A DNA stretch of 64,000 nucleotides, from contig JAEYOV010000002.1 of the NCBI GenBank assembly GCA_023411395.1, positions 76,504 to 140,503 of the forward strand. Direction: 5' to 3'. This stretch comes from Bacillota bacterium (GTDB lineage: Bacteria > Bacillota > Clostridia > Christensenellales > Aristaeellaceae). The position numbers and the translations under genes are program-made. The notes under the pieces were generated by a model. That model was given only the letters and a program-made list of their open reading frames with translations, ran no database searches and was not told the DNA's origin. Positions 39,703 through 48,438 of this stretch are shown here, piece after piece (positions within the stretch are counted from its first letter, which is position 1; each line of letters starts with the position of its first letter).

Positions 39703-41691
39703 TTACATGTCAACAGAATTTTCGTTGCCTGCGCCGGACTTGGCTGCCCGGCGGTGGCGGGTAGTATGGCTGGAGGCGGCCGCCGGCTCTTCCTCATCCG
39801 GCTTCGGGCTTACATTGCGGGCCAGGCGGTAACGGCCTGTGCCGCCCGACAAAATGGCGGCTTCCTCCTCGGTCAGTTCGCGGTATGCTTCCTCGGCTTT
39901 AGGCTCGTCGTCCGTCTGATGATCGGGAGAGGGCGTGTCGCTTTCCTTGCCGTGTTCACCACGGACATATTTCATGTGGGGCATTTCTTCATCCTGCAGC
40001 GATAAAAGCGGATCGGCTTCCTGATCTTCCGGATTTTCGCCGTCATCCCTGTAAGCCACAGGTTCTGCCTCATCATTGTCGCCGGGGGTGGTATAATCCC
40101 TGCGCGTTCCCCGTTCCAAATGATCCAGCGCTGCTTCGGACTGCCTTTTTTGCGCGATGCGCTTGGTGAAGGCGACAAACAGCAGCAGCACGCTGCCGCC
40201 CAGCAGCGCAACAGCCAGGCCGAACAAGACAAGTGACACGTTCTTGGCTGTGGTAAAGGCGGGAGGGAGCCCCGCGCTTGTGGGGATCGGCTCCGTTTGC
40301 AAGGGCGGCGGTGTCCGCTGAGGCGCGGTGGTGGGCGCCGCGGTAGGCACGGCGTAAGTGATATTAAGCGTATTGCTATCAAAGGTCACATCGTTGCCCA
40401 GCAGGTCCTTGCAGGCCGCGGTAAACCGGAACCGGCCGGCCTGGGAGATGCTGGTATCCCTTGTGATCTTTTTTGTCTCGCCCGCCTTGATGGTGGGGAA
40501 TGTGATCAGTTCTGTGCTGCCATGCCGCAAAACCACATTTTTCGCTTCGGACTCACTGGCGTTTGTCACAGCAATTTCAAAACGCACCACCGCCGGCTGG
40601 CTGTAAACCTCCAGCTTGTCCGCTGTGGCGTTCACGGTGAGGACAAGCTTTTTGTTGGGGTCAACTGCGCCGACGGCTACTTTGCTTGTGGTGACGCTGA
40701 CCTCGGAGCCTGTATTGTCGGTGGCCAGAATGGTGAAGGCATACTCGCCGCTGGTCATCATGATGATTTCTTTCTCCAGCGATTTCGTCTCACCCGCGGC
40801 CAGATCTTCGTTGGCGAACACTTCTCCCAGAACGGGATCGTTCACCCGCAGGTTGCTGTAGCTGATGTTGCCCTGGTTTTTCAGCGTCAGCGTCAATTTC
40901 ACCGTTTCGCCGATGTTCACACCCACGGCGCTGGAAGAAAGCGTTGCGGTGAGGGAGGCCTCTCCCAGGGTGATGGTTTTGGATTCCTCCGTATGCTTCA
41001 ATGTTTCATTGGAACCGGCGGCCTTGTAGGTGATGGTCGCGCTGCTGGTGAGGTTTTTGCTGCCCATGGTGACTTCAAACTTCACCTGCTGGCTGCCGCC
41101 TGCGGGCAAGGTATCAATGGTGGCCACCTTGGAAGAAATGCTCTTGTTTTCGGTCAGCTTGATATTGTTCAGCGCAACGTTGCCCGTATTTGAAAGGTCA
41201 TAGGTAATGGTCACCTTCTGGTCCTTGCGGGCCATGGTGGGGGAAATAACACGCGTGACCTTCAAGCCGGGCGCAGCGCCGTTGAAAATAATTGCCTTGT
41301 TGAAATACTTGCTCTTGTAGTTGATCTCTCCGTCTTCACCGGGAACGGGATATTTGACCTGGAAGTTGATTTTGCCGTCCTCCAACTGCTTTTGCGTAAC
41401 ACGCCAGGTACCTGTCCACGATTTGGACCCGCCGATATCCAGCATGACGGCGCCGCCGTCGCCAAAACTGGTGACAAGCTTGCCGTCCGGATAGTACAGG
41501 TAAACAAGGCCCGGCATTCTGTCGTCGCCCACATTGCTGACACGGATGGATACGGTAACATCGTCAGGGCCTGTAAACTCATTTTTGGATAGATCCATGG
41601 TGACGTGAATGGGATCATATGCCTGCGCAATGGTTAGAATACCCAGAAGCATGGCGCACAGCAGAAGCAGCAAAAATGATTTTTGCCTCAT
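39703..41691 (-). CDS. Large surface protein with CARDB/DUF11-type Ig-like repeats
   Basis: A 662-residue exported, membrane-anchored protein. Seen: signal peptide ending at LTIAQA; four or so beta-sandwich repeats of the CARDB/NEW3 type, each with a pattern such as VTITYDLSNTGNVALNNIKL or KLTLTLKNQGNISYSNLRV; a Pro/Thr linker (about 460-490); one membrane helix (VSLVLFGLAVALLGGSVLLL); and a long acidic cytoplasmic tail of about 135 residues. Such repeats usually mediate adhesion or envelope assembly. The start is uncertain (GTG 41706 is also possible). A sigma-E-like promoter upstream and yunB next door hint at a sporulation role. Confidence 0.78.
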   Translation of the reverse strand: MRQKSFLLLLLCAMLLGILTIAQAYDPIHVTMDLSKNEFTGPDDVTVSIRVSNVGDDRMPGLVYLYYPDGKLVTSFGDGGAVMLDIGGSKSWTGTWRVTQKQLEDGKINFQVKYPVPGEDGEINYKSKYFNKAIIFNGAAPGLKVTRVISPTMARKDQKVTITYDLSNTGNVALNNIKLTENKSISSKVATIDTLPAGGSQQVKFEVTMGSKNLTSSATITYKAAGSNETLKHTEESKTITLGEASLTATLSSSAVGVNIGETVKLTLTLKNQGNISYSNLRVNDPVLGEVFANEDLAAGETKSLEKEIIMMTSGEYAFTILATDNTGSEVSVTTSKVAVGAVDPNKKLVLTVNATADKLEVYSQPAVVRFEIAVTNASESEAKNVVLRHGSTELITFPTIKAGETKKITRDTSISQAGRFRFTAACKDLLGNDVTFDSNTLNITYAVPTAAPTTAPQRTPPPLQTEPIPTSAGLPPAFTTAKNVSLVLFGLAVALLGGSVLLLFVAFTKRIAQKRQSEAALDHLERGTRRDYTTPGDNDEAEPVAYRDDGENPEDQEADPLLSLQDEEMPHMKYVRGEHGKESDTPSPDHQTDDEPKAEEAYRELTEEEAAILSGGTGRYRLARNVSPKPDEEEPAAASSHTTRHRRAAKSGAGNENSVDM

Positions 41692-41769
41692 GTACACATC
41701 GGGCACTTAAAAAAACGCCCTTCCTCCCTTCACTCGCGCGAAAAACGTGTGCGCAATGGTGAAACACAA

Positions 41770-41798
41770 ATAGTATGCCACAAACATGCAAGGATATA
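41770..41798 (-). promoter_or_regulatory. Candidate sigma-E promoter of the surface protein
   Basis: On the minus strand TATATCC (41798-41792), a 14-base spacer, CATACTAT (41777-41770). The -10 differs from the sigma-E consensus CATACAAT at one position. About 70 bases before the start codon. Confidence 0.35.
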
Positions 41799-41869
41799 CA
41801 GATCAACCATCGTATCCTATATACTATCGCTGATATTGTAGAGCATCCCCGACTGCGTGTCAAGCAAAG

Positions 41870-41887
41870 GGGCCCGGCTGCGGGCCC
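41870..41887 (-). terminator. Hairpin after yunB
   Basis: GGGCCCG and CGGGCCC form a perfect 7-bp stem with a 4-base loop about 80 bases past the yunB stop; only CCTTTGC follows on the minus strand, so terminator strength is doubtful. Confidence 0.4.
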
Positions 41888-41969
41888 AAAATGGGGCTGT
41901 TTTCCTGAAAAGCATGTAAAAACCCACATTCTTCAACAAAAATTGGCAGACCGGAATGGCGAAAGACAG

Positions 41970-42641
41970 TCAAGGCACCAGGTTCAGCATATTCGCAGAT
42001 CTCTCGTTAACGTCCACAAAGGAATCCGGCACCTCGCCCACGATGATGCTTTCGGCGATGGAGATGCTGCTGACAAACTCCACCTGCTTGGCCCCGGTGG
42101 GGATCACCAGACGCATGGTCGTTTTTGCCGACAGAAGGATTTTGTGCCGCGTCTGGTTGATGCCGGCGGATTCAAATTCTGTAACAAACTGGGTGGATAC
42201 GGCGCCTACCGGCAGGATCTTCACGGGGATGCTGGGCCCGCTGCCTGCCAGAAAATTGATCCCGAACGCGGTACCCAAAGGGATATGGATAACTTGGCTT
42301 TTTGCGTCCTGCAGCTTTTCCTGGGCCTGCAGCGCCGTACGGGTGGCAAGGTCGTTCATTTTAACGGTATTGGCCTGTAGCATCGTCACCTGGCCCTGAT
42401 CGTTCATGTGAACCTTGATCAAATCCTCATATGTGATGCCTGAACGCATTACATCCGCCACGGCGGAGTTGATCACCTTGACAGCCAGGGAGTAGGCGTT
42501 GGCGTAGGCCATATCGAGTATCACCTGTGACAGGTTGTTTTCCAGTACCAGGAATGCGGAGATCAGAAGTAAAACAATAATAAGTATCCAGCGAAGAAGC
42601 CTTCGTGAAAGGTGCTTTTTTCTCGGCTGGGATGCAACCAT
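41970..42641 (-). CDS. yunB: Sporulation protein YunB
   Basis: A 223-residue protein of the YunB family, made in the mother cell during sporulation in Bacillus; molecular role unknown. Seen: one N-terminal membrane segment (LLRWILIIVLLLISAFLVLE), then AYANAYSLAVKVINSAVADV, the central IHIPLGTAFGINFLAGSGP-type motif and FESAGINQTRHKILL, all family marks. ATG 42641 is 7 bases after GGAGG. Divergent from the penicillin-binding protein gene. A weak sigma-E-like -10 (CATATTCA) lies upstream. Confidence 0.9.
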   Translation of the reverse strand: MVASQPRKKHLSRRLLRWILIIVLLLISAFLVLENNLSQVILDMAYANAYSLAVKVINSAVADVMRSGITYEDLIKVHMNDQGQVTMLQANTVKMNDLATRTALQAQEKLQDAKSQVIHIPLGTAFGINFLAGSGPSIPVKILPVGAVSTQFVTEFESAGINQTRHKILLSAKTTMRLVIPTGAKQVEFVSSISIAESIIVGEVPDSFVDVNERSANMLNLVP

Positions 42642-42707
42642 TTTCATTCCTCCCTCGTTTTATGAATATGCGGGAATGAAGGTGGATACCCACCCGGGGG
42701 TAAAACT

Positions 42708-42736
42708 TTGAATTGGGTTACCGCCTGTGGTATAAT
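42708..42736 (+). promoter_or_regulatory. Sigma-A promoter (extended -10) of the PBP gene
   Basis: TTGAAT (42708-42713), a 17-base spacer, TATAAT (42731-42736) preceded by TGG. 63 bases before the TTG start. Confidence 0.75.
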
Positions 42737-42799
42737 TACAGAAGGAACGTATTTCCGCTTTATGTGATTCTAGGCTGAACGCCGTTTGGAGGCTTTGCT

Positions 42800-45745
42800 T
42801 TGTATCAACCGCCGTTGCAGAATGATCCGCAGAAAACGAAAAGGGCAGGCATATATCCGCCCGTCTCGCCGGATTTTGAGCCGGATGTAAATGAAGAACT
42901 TCCCCAGGGGGACTGGGAATCCTATCAGGAGGGCGAAGCGCCTTACGAGATGGAGGATCAGGCCGGCTTTGGGGAAGAAGCTTACGCGGGGGAATACGCA
43001 CCCCCGCCTGAGGCGGGCGAGGAGTGGACGGATGCCGGTCTTGACGAAAAGACGTACAAACATACCATCTTCAAGCCCAAAGTGCGCAAGTCCAGCTTTC
43101 TTCTTTCCGTACTGGTAAACACGGTGCGCATCTTTTTCCTCATTGCCGTGCTGGGGGGGCTAGCCGGGCTGGGGGCAGTGCTCGGCATTGCCAAGGCTTA
43201 TGTGGAAACGGCGCCTACCCTTAATCTGGCGCTGATTGACGAGCAGGCTCAGACCTCCTTCATCTATGATGCCGACGGCAATCTGATCACCGATTACAAG
43301 GGTACGGAAAACCGGGTGATGGTCTCCATCAATCAGATGCCTACCCATTTGCAGAATGCTTTCATCGCGGTGGAGGACGCCAGGTTTTTTACCCATACCG
43401 GTGTGGACATCAAGCGTATCGTAGGCGCGCTTGTTGCCAACCTTAGCACGGGCAGCAACCAGGGCGGTTCCACCATTACCCAGCAGTTGATCAAAAAAAC
43501 GGTGCTCAGCGACGAACTGAGCTACAAGCGCAAAATTCAGGAAGCGTACCTTGCCATGCAGCTGGAGGCGCGCTATACCAAGCAGCAGATTCTGGAGAGT
43601 TATCTCAATACCGTTTACCTGGGCGAGAACTACTATGGTGTGCAGGTGGCGGCCCAGGGTTACTTTGGCAAGGACCTGAGCGAACTGACGCTTCGGGAAT
43701 GCGCCATGCTGGCCGGCGTCAACAACAGCCCCTATTACTACAATCCCCGGCGGAACTTTTTTCTCCGCTCCGCCGAAGGGGTGGATTATCCGGCCATCAC
43801 CAACAACCGCACCAATTACGTGCTGCGGTGCATGTATGAAAACCAGTTCATCACCCACCAGCAGTATGTAGACGCGCTGAGCCCGGAAACGGCGGTGGTT
43901 TTGAAGACTTCCCCGTCCGAAGGGGCCGGGATGTACAAGTACGCCCATTACGTGGAGTATGCGATCCGCGAGGTGGTGGACAAGTTCCTGGAAATAGAAG
44001 GCCTGCCCGATACCAGCGCCAACCGTTTGGCCATGGAAAACAAGTTGCGCACCGGCGGCTATCACGTAAAGCTCGCCATCGATACGCAGATTCAGGAGAT
44101 CGTGGAGAACACGCTGGAAAGCTGGAAGGATTATCCCGGCCTTAGAAATCCCAGCGACAAGATCTACCGTGCCCGCAACGCCGACGGCACCTATACGGAG
44201 ATTATCCAGCCTCAGGCCGCCGCGGTGGTGCTGGATTACCGTACAGGGGAGTTGAAGGCTATCGTGGGCGGCCGCAACAGGCCCACCCAGCGCAAAACGC
44301 TCAACCGGGCCGCCGACAACCAAATGCCCGTGGGTTCCGCCATCAAGCCTTTGGCGGTATACGCGCCCGCCATCGAGGCAGGCGCATCACCGGCCAGCGT
44401 CGTATACAATATGCCTTTGCCCATCCCCGGCTACAAGAATGAAAAGAACCAGGACGCCTGGCCGGAGAACTATGGCGGCGGGGGATACAAGGGCCCCCAG
44501 ACGCTTCGGGAGGCCATGAAGCGCAGCTACAACGTCTCCGCGGCCCAGACGCTGATGACGATGGTAGGCGTGGACCGCGCGGTGGATTACCTTCTAAAAA
44601 TGGGCGTCGACCGGGAGCATATCAATGCAACGCCCTTTGGCGTATCATTGGGTTCCAGCGGCCTTTCTCCTGTGGAGATGACGGTTGCCTTCGGCGTTCT
44701 GGCCAACGGCGGCGTCTATCAGGAACCCATCTCGTTCCTGGGCATCTCCGACAGCAACGGCAAGGTGATCTATGACAGCCACGCCAAACAGGACCGCAGG
44801 CAGGTATTCAAGCCATCCACGGCCTGGCTGACGGTGGATATGATGAAGGACGTGGTATCCGGCGGTACGGGTACAGGAGCCAAGATTTCCGGCCAGACGG
44901 TTGCCGGCAAGACGGGAACCAACTCCGACCAGAAGGGTATCGGCTTTGCGGGGATGACAGGCTGGTATGTGAGCTACGTGTGGATCGGCCATGACAATTA
45001 CAAGGCGCTGTCCTCCAAATCCACGGGCAGCAACTCCGCTGCGCCGTTATGGAAGTCCTACATGTCCAAGATCCATTCGGCCAAGAACCTGTCCAACCGG
45101 AACATCATGGAGGGCGACCCCGCCGAATACGGACTTGTGAAGGTCACCACCTGCGATGTCAGCGGCCAATTGGCTACCGCAGCCTGCAAAAATGATCAAA
45201 TGGGCTACGGTACGACGACGGATTACTGGGCTGCCGGAACCAAACCGATTACGGGATGTCAGATGCACAAGACCATGGAGGTCTGCGCGGAAAGCGGAAA
45301 ACTGGCCAACCAGTACTGCCCCAGCGTGATCCGGGCCAGCAAAGGCGTCATCGTCATTCCCAAAGGCCACCCGCTGTACGGGTTTATTGGCAGCAAGTAT
45401 AATTCCACCCTGAGCAAGTATCTTGGCGATACCGCAACGCTGCGCTATACCAACGACGCCAATGCCAACGCTGCTTTGAACAGCGCCATAACCTGCAATA
45501 TCCACGGGCCGGGCACCAACAATGACAATTATTTCGTCAACAATACGCTGATTCCCGATGCCAACCGCCTTCTTAACAATGCCCGGGACAAGCTAGGAAG
45601 CATCCAGCAGGGCACGGACGCCTACAACAACCTGCAAAACGCCATCAATAATTTGCAAGGGCTGATCAACCAGGGCGATCCTTCCACATCGAGTTTGACT
45701 CAGGCCATGAGCTATCTTACGCAGATGATGGCGGCGGCACAATGA
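42800..45745 (+). CDS. Class A penicillin-binding protein (PBP1A-type)
   Basis: Bifunctional peptidoglycan glycosyltransferase and transpeptidase, 981 residues. Seen: an acidic cytoplasmic tail of about 95 residues, one membrane helix, the GT51 domain with catalytic Glu192 (VEDARFFTH) and GGSTITQQLIK, then the transpeptidase with Ser513-Lys516 (SAIK), SYN, and KTGT at 704-707. The C-terminal region has paired Cys (TTCDVSGQLATAACKND) and a helical tail. Start is TTG at 42800: GGAGG lies 7 bases upstream and no better ATG exists. Followed by a perfect palindrome. Confidence 0.96.
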   Translation: MYQPPLQNDPQKTKRAGIYPPVSPDFEPDVNEELPQGDWESYQEGEAPYEMEDQAGFGEEAYAGEYAPPPEAGEEWTDAGLDEKTYKHTIFKPKVRKSSFLLSVLVNTVRIFFLIAVLGGLAGLGAVLGIAKAYVETAPTLNLALIDEQAQTSFIYDADGNLITDYKGTENRVMVSINQMPTHLQNAFIAVEDARFFTHTGVDIKRIVGALVANLSTGSNQGGSTITQQLIKKTVLSDELSYKRKIQEAYLAMQLEARYTKQQILESYLNTVYLGENYYGVQVAAQGYFGKDLSELTLRECAMLAGVNNSPYYYNPRRNFFLRSAEGVDYPAITNNRTNYVLRCMYENQFITHQQYVDALSPETAVVLKTSPSEGAGMYKYAHYVEYAIREVVDKFLEIEGLPDTSANRLAMENKLRTGGYHVKLAIDTQIQEIVENTLESWKDYPGLRNPSDKIYRARNADGTYTEIIQPQAAAVVLDYRTGELKAIVGGRNRPTQRKTLNRAADNQMPVGSAIKPLAVYAPAIEAGASPASVVYNMPLPIPGYKNEKNQDAWPENYGGGGYKGPQTLREAMKRSYNVSAAQTLMTMVGVDRAVDYLLKMGVDREHINATPFGVSLGSSGLSPVEMTVAFGVLANGGVYQEPISFLGISDSNGKVIYDSHAKQDRRQVFKPSTAWLTVDMMKDVVSGGTGTGAKISGQTVAGKTGTNSDQKGIGFAGMTGWYVSYVWIGHDNYKALSSKSTGSNSAAPLWKSYMSKIHSAKNLSNRNIMEGDPAEYGLVKVTTCDVSGQLATAACKNDQMGYGTTTDYWAAGTKPITGCQMHKTMEVCAESGKLANQYCPSVIRASKGVIVIPKGHPLYGFIGSKYNSTLSKYLGDTATLRYTNDANANAALNSAITCNIHGPGTNNDNYFVNNTLIPDANRLLNNARDKLGSIQQGTDAYNNLQNAINNLQGLINQGDPSTSSLTQAMSYLTQMMAAAQ

Positions 45746-45746
45746 A

Positions 45747-45780
45747 TCGAGAAAAGCAGGCCATGGCCTGCTTTTCTCGA
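45747..45780. terminator. Perfect 34-bp palindrome after the PBP gene
   Basis: A 17-bp perfect inverted repeat without spacer, centred on CCATGG, with CTTTTCTCGA on its 3' arm. As RNA it forms a long hairpin. It lies between the convergent PBP and spoVAE genes and probably terminates both. Confidence 0.65.
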
Positions 45781-45856
45781 GTTTGCACGGTTTCCCTGTA
45801 AAATCAAAGATTGTTACGGCCGTGAAACCGTGGTTTTTTGCCAATGTTGACGTAGT

Positions 45857-46216
45857 TCATCCTTTCGCCCTTGGCTTAAAGAGCATGGCTGCCAGCGCGC
45901 CGAACATCACCGCCGCGGTGATGCCTCCGGAGGTGGCGGTGAGGCCGCCGGTAAAGATGCCCATCAGGCCGATTTCTTGTACCGCGTGGATGACACCCTG
46001 GCTCAAAGCGTGCCCAAAGCCTGTCAGGGGGATGGTAGCCCCGGCCCCCGCGAATTCCACCAGAGGCCCGTACAGGCCCAGTGCGCTTAGTATGACGCCG
46101 GCCACAATGTATCCCACCAGGATGCGGGCGGGCGTCACGGCTGTTTTCATAATCAGCAGCTCACCAATGGCGCACAGGAGCCCGCCCACCAGGAAAACCT
46201 TCAAATACATGAGCAT
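45857..46216 (-). CDS. spoVAE: Stage V sporulation protein AE
   Basis: A 119-residue membrane subunit of the SpoVA channel that moves dipicolinic acid into the forespore and out at germination. Seen: KVFLVGGLLCAIGELLI, AGAGATIPLTGFGHALSQGV, GLTATSGGITAAVMFG. It is paralogous to SpoVAC. GAGGAGG lies 8 bases before the ATG at 46216. Third gene of a C-D-E operon, 13 bases after spoVAD. Confidence 0.94.
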   Translation of the reverse strand: MLMYLKVFLVGGLLCAIGELLIMKTAVTPARILVGYIVAGVILSALGLYGPLVEFAGAGATIPLTGFGHALSQGVIHAVQEIGLMGIFTGGLTATSGGITAAVMFGALAAMLFKPRAKG

Positions 46217-46229
46217 GGCGCTTACCTCC

Positions 46230-47255
46230 TCAAGCCTTGGCCGATTCGATTGCCACCGCATGGGCTACGCCGGGAATGGTTTCCCCCTGCTGGTTGCTGG
46301 TGGGGCTCAAAAGCGCTCCTGTGGCCATAAACAGAATGCGCTTGAATTCTCCGGAAGCCAGCTTGTTGAGCAGCAGCGTATTGAGCACACAGGCGGAACA
46401 GCCGCAGCCGCTGCCCCCGGCGTGCACATCCTGATTGGCGTCATAAATCTGCAACCCGCAATCCATGTAGCGGTCAAAATCCAGGGGCAGGCCTTTTTTA
46501 TCCATCAATTCCAGCAGCGCATCATGGCCCACCCGGCCCAGGTCGCCGGTCACGATCCGGTCATAATCCGCGGCGTTGCGTCCCGTATCCTGGAAATGCG
46601 CGGACAGCGTGGAGGCCGCGGCGGGTGCCATGGCGGCTCCCATGTTATTGGCGTCGGTGATGCCAAAGTCCACCAGCTTCCCAACCGTCACATGCGTAAC
46701 ATGGGCAATGGGGTTCAGCTTTTCATCACTGGAAACCAGCGTGGCCCCGGCGCCGGTCACAGTCCATTGGGCGGTGGGGCAGCGCTGGCTGCCGTATTCC
46801 AGGGGGAACCGGTACTGTCTCTCCGCGGTGCAAAAATGGCTGCTTGCCCCGCAGATCACCTGCTTGGCAAATCCACCGTCCACCAGCATGGAACCCAGCG
46901 CCAAGCTTTCCGACATGGTGGAGCAGGCGCCATACAGGCCCAGGAAGGGGATGCCCAGTTCCCTGGCGGCCATGGAGGAGGCCATGATCTGATTGAGAAG
47001 GTCGCCGCCCAGCAGGTAGTGTATGGATTTTTCAACGACTCCGGCCTTTTGCAGGCATGTTTTGACGGCGGAATAAAAGAAATGGCTTTCCGCCTTCTCC
47101 CAGCTTTCCTCCCCGTAGGTATCGTCCTCGATGATCTGGTCAAAGAGGCTGCCAAGCGGCCCCTCCTTTTCCTTTTTTCCAGCGAACGCCGCCCCGGCAA
47201 TGATTCCTGGCCGGGAAGGGAGCATTACCGTCTGAGTCCCCATTCTTTTTTCCAT
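46230..47255 (-). CDS. spoVAD: Stage V sporulation protein AD
   Basis: A 341-residue soluble SpoVA subunit with a thiolase-like fold that binds dipicolinic acid. Seen: LFDQIIEDDTYGEESWEKAE, LYGACSTMSESLALGSMLVD, GGSGCGCSACVLNTLLLNK. Full length. Lies between spoVAC and spoVAE with short gaps, the usual clostridial minimal spoVA operon. Confidence 0.96.
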   Translation of the reverse strand: MEKRMGTQTVMLPSRPGIIAGAAFAGKKEKEGPLGSLFDQIIEDDTYGEESWEKAESHFFYSAVKTCLQKAGVVEKSIHYLLGGDLLNQIMASSMAARELGIPFLGLYGACSTMSESLALGSMLVDGGFAKQVICGASSHFCTAERQYRFPLEYGSQRCPTAQWTVTGAGATLVSSDEKLNPIAHVTHVTVGKLVDFGITDANNMGAAMAPAAASTLSAHFQDTGRNAADYDRIVTGDLGRVGHDALLELMDKKGLPLDFDRYMDCGLQIYDANQDVHAGGSGCGCSACVLNTLLLNKLASGEFKRILFMATGALLSPTSNQQGETIPGVAHAVAIESAKA

Positions 47256-47271
47256 GGTATGCTTTCCTCCC

Positions 47272-47748
47272 TTACCAGCGGAAAATAGCGTAAAGGATGC
47301 CCACGATCACCGATGCGCTGATACCATACACCAACACCGGCCCGGCAATGGTGAACAGCCGCGCGCCAAGCCCCAGCACCATGCCCTCCCGGCGGAATTC
47401 CATAGCCGGGGAAACCATGGCATTGGCAAAGCCGGTGATGGGCACCAGCGTTCCCGCGCCGCCGATTTGGGCCAGCTTGTCAAACAGGCCGATGCCTGTA
47501 AACAGCGCCGTGAGGAATACCAGCACGATGCTGGCAAAGGTGCTGGCGGCGCTGGCGGTCATATCCAGATATGCTTTGCCGATATCAACAAACGCCTGCC
47601 CCAGCACACAGATCAGCCCGCCCATCAGAAAGGCCTTCAGCATGCCCTGGCCCAGATTTGATTTGGGGGAGATGCGTGAAACGAGATCACTGTATTCATC
47701 CTGTTTCTTCTTTTGGCGCAGGGGAATGGGCTTTTGTTTGTCAAACAT
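47272..47748 (-). CDS. spoVAC: Stage V sporulation protein AC
   Basis: A 158-residue membrane subunit, proposed as a mechanosensitive part of the dipicolinic acid channel. Seen: a Lys-rich N-terminus, FLMGGLICVLGQAF, AGTLVPITGFANAMVSPAME and a C-terminal membrane segment. AAAGGAG precedes the ATG at 47748. First gene of the operon; a forespore promoter is expected, but only a weak candidate (TGAATG, 17 bases, CATCGTC, about 105 bases upstream of the start) was seen. Confidence 0.94.
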   Translation of the reverse strand: MFDKQKPIPLRQKKKQDEYSDLVSRISPKSNLGQGMLKAFLMGGLICVLGQAFVDIGKAYLDMTASAASTFASIVLVFLTALFTGIGLFDKLAQIGGAGTLVPITGFANAMVSPAMEFRREGMVLGLGARLFTIAGPVLVYGISASVIVGILYAIFRW

Positions 47749-48011
47749 GCGCTGTCTCCTTTGACGGTGTTTTCCTGGGCCGGGCATGAATTGTGGCCGA
47801 CATGGGCCGCATGCGTATTTCCCGGTCGCCGGCCCGGGGAACAACTTCCAGGGTATAGGGGACGATGGTGGTCCGCGTTTTTTCCATTCAGGCGTTCACC
47901 TGCTTTCCATGGCGTGTAAAAAAGCCGATACATGGCCGCAGGCTGTAGTATGCGCCGCGCTCCTTTTGCTCATGTACTTCGCTCCGATTTTGTTCAGAAT
48001 GGGGAATGTTT

Positions 48012-48380
48012 ATGGAACTATTGGAACAGGAACGTTTGTTCTTTGCTCTAAGACCGCAGGCACTGCCGGCATATCTTGCTTTGCGGGAAAAGCTGCTTGG
48101 CAACGCGGGCGTGACCATCATCGTTCACAAAACGCAAATCTCATTTTACACACGCCGGATGTTTGCATGCGTCTGGCACCCGCCGGTAAAGAGACTGGGG
48201 GAGATGGCGGTAATGGTCTCCTTTGTCCTGCCGTGGCCGCTTGAAAGCGGGCGGCTGTTCGGCAGGGCGGATGGACCGGGCAAGCATACCTGCCATGTGG
48301 CGCTTTCACAGCCGGAGCAATTGGATGAAGAGCTGGCGAACTGGCTGGAGGAAGCGTATATGTTCGCGTGCCGCCCATGA
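48012..48380 (+). CDS. DUF5655-like hypothetical protein
   Basis: A 122-residue soluble protein. The pattern, with KTQISFYTRRMFACVWHP in the middle and a C-terminal EQLDEELANWLEEAY helix, resembles the DUF5655 domain, whose function is not known. Start ATG 48012 is 7 bases after GGGGA; an ATG at 48006 is also possible. Single gene between the divergent spoVA operon and a terminator shared with the exporter. Confidence 0.65.
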   Translation: MELLEQERLFFALRPQALPAYLALREKLLGNAGVTIIVHKTQISFYTRRMFACVWHPPVKRLGEMAVMVSFVLPWPLESGRLFGRADGPGKHTCHVALSQPEQLDEELANWLEEAYMFACRP

Positions 48381-48390
48381 CGCATGGCAA

Positions 48391-48420
48391 AAGGGCTCCG
48401 CCGATAAGCGGAGCCCTTCA
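48391..48420. terminator. Bidirectional terminator
   Basis: AAGGGCTCCGC (48391-48401) pairs with GCGGAGCCCTT (48408-48418) around a 6-base loop; separates the DUF5655-like gene from the exporter operon. Confidence 0.8.
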
Positions 48421-48438
48421 TAATAAGATCTTACTTTG

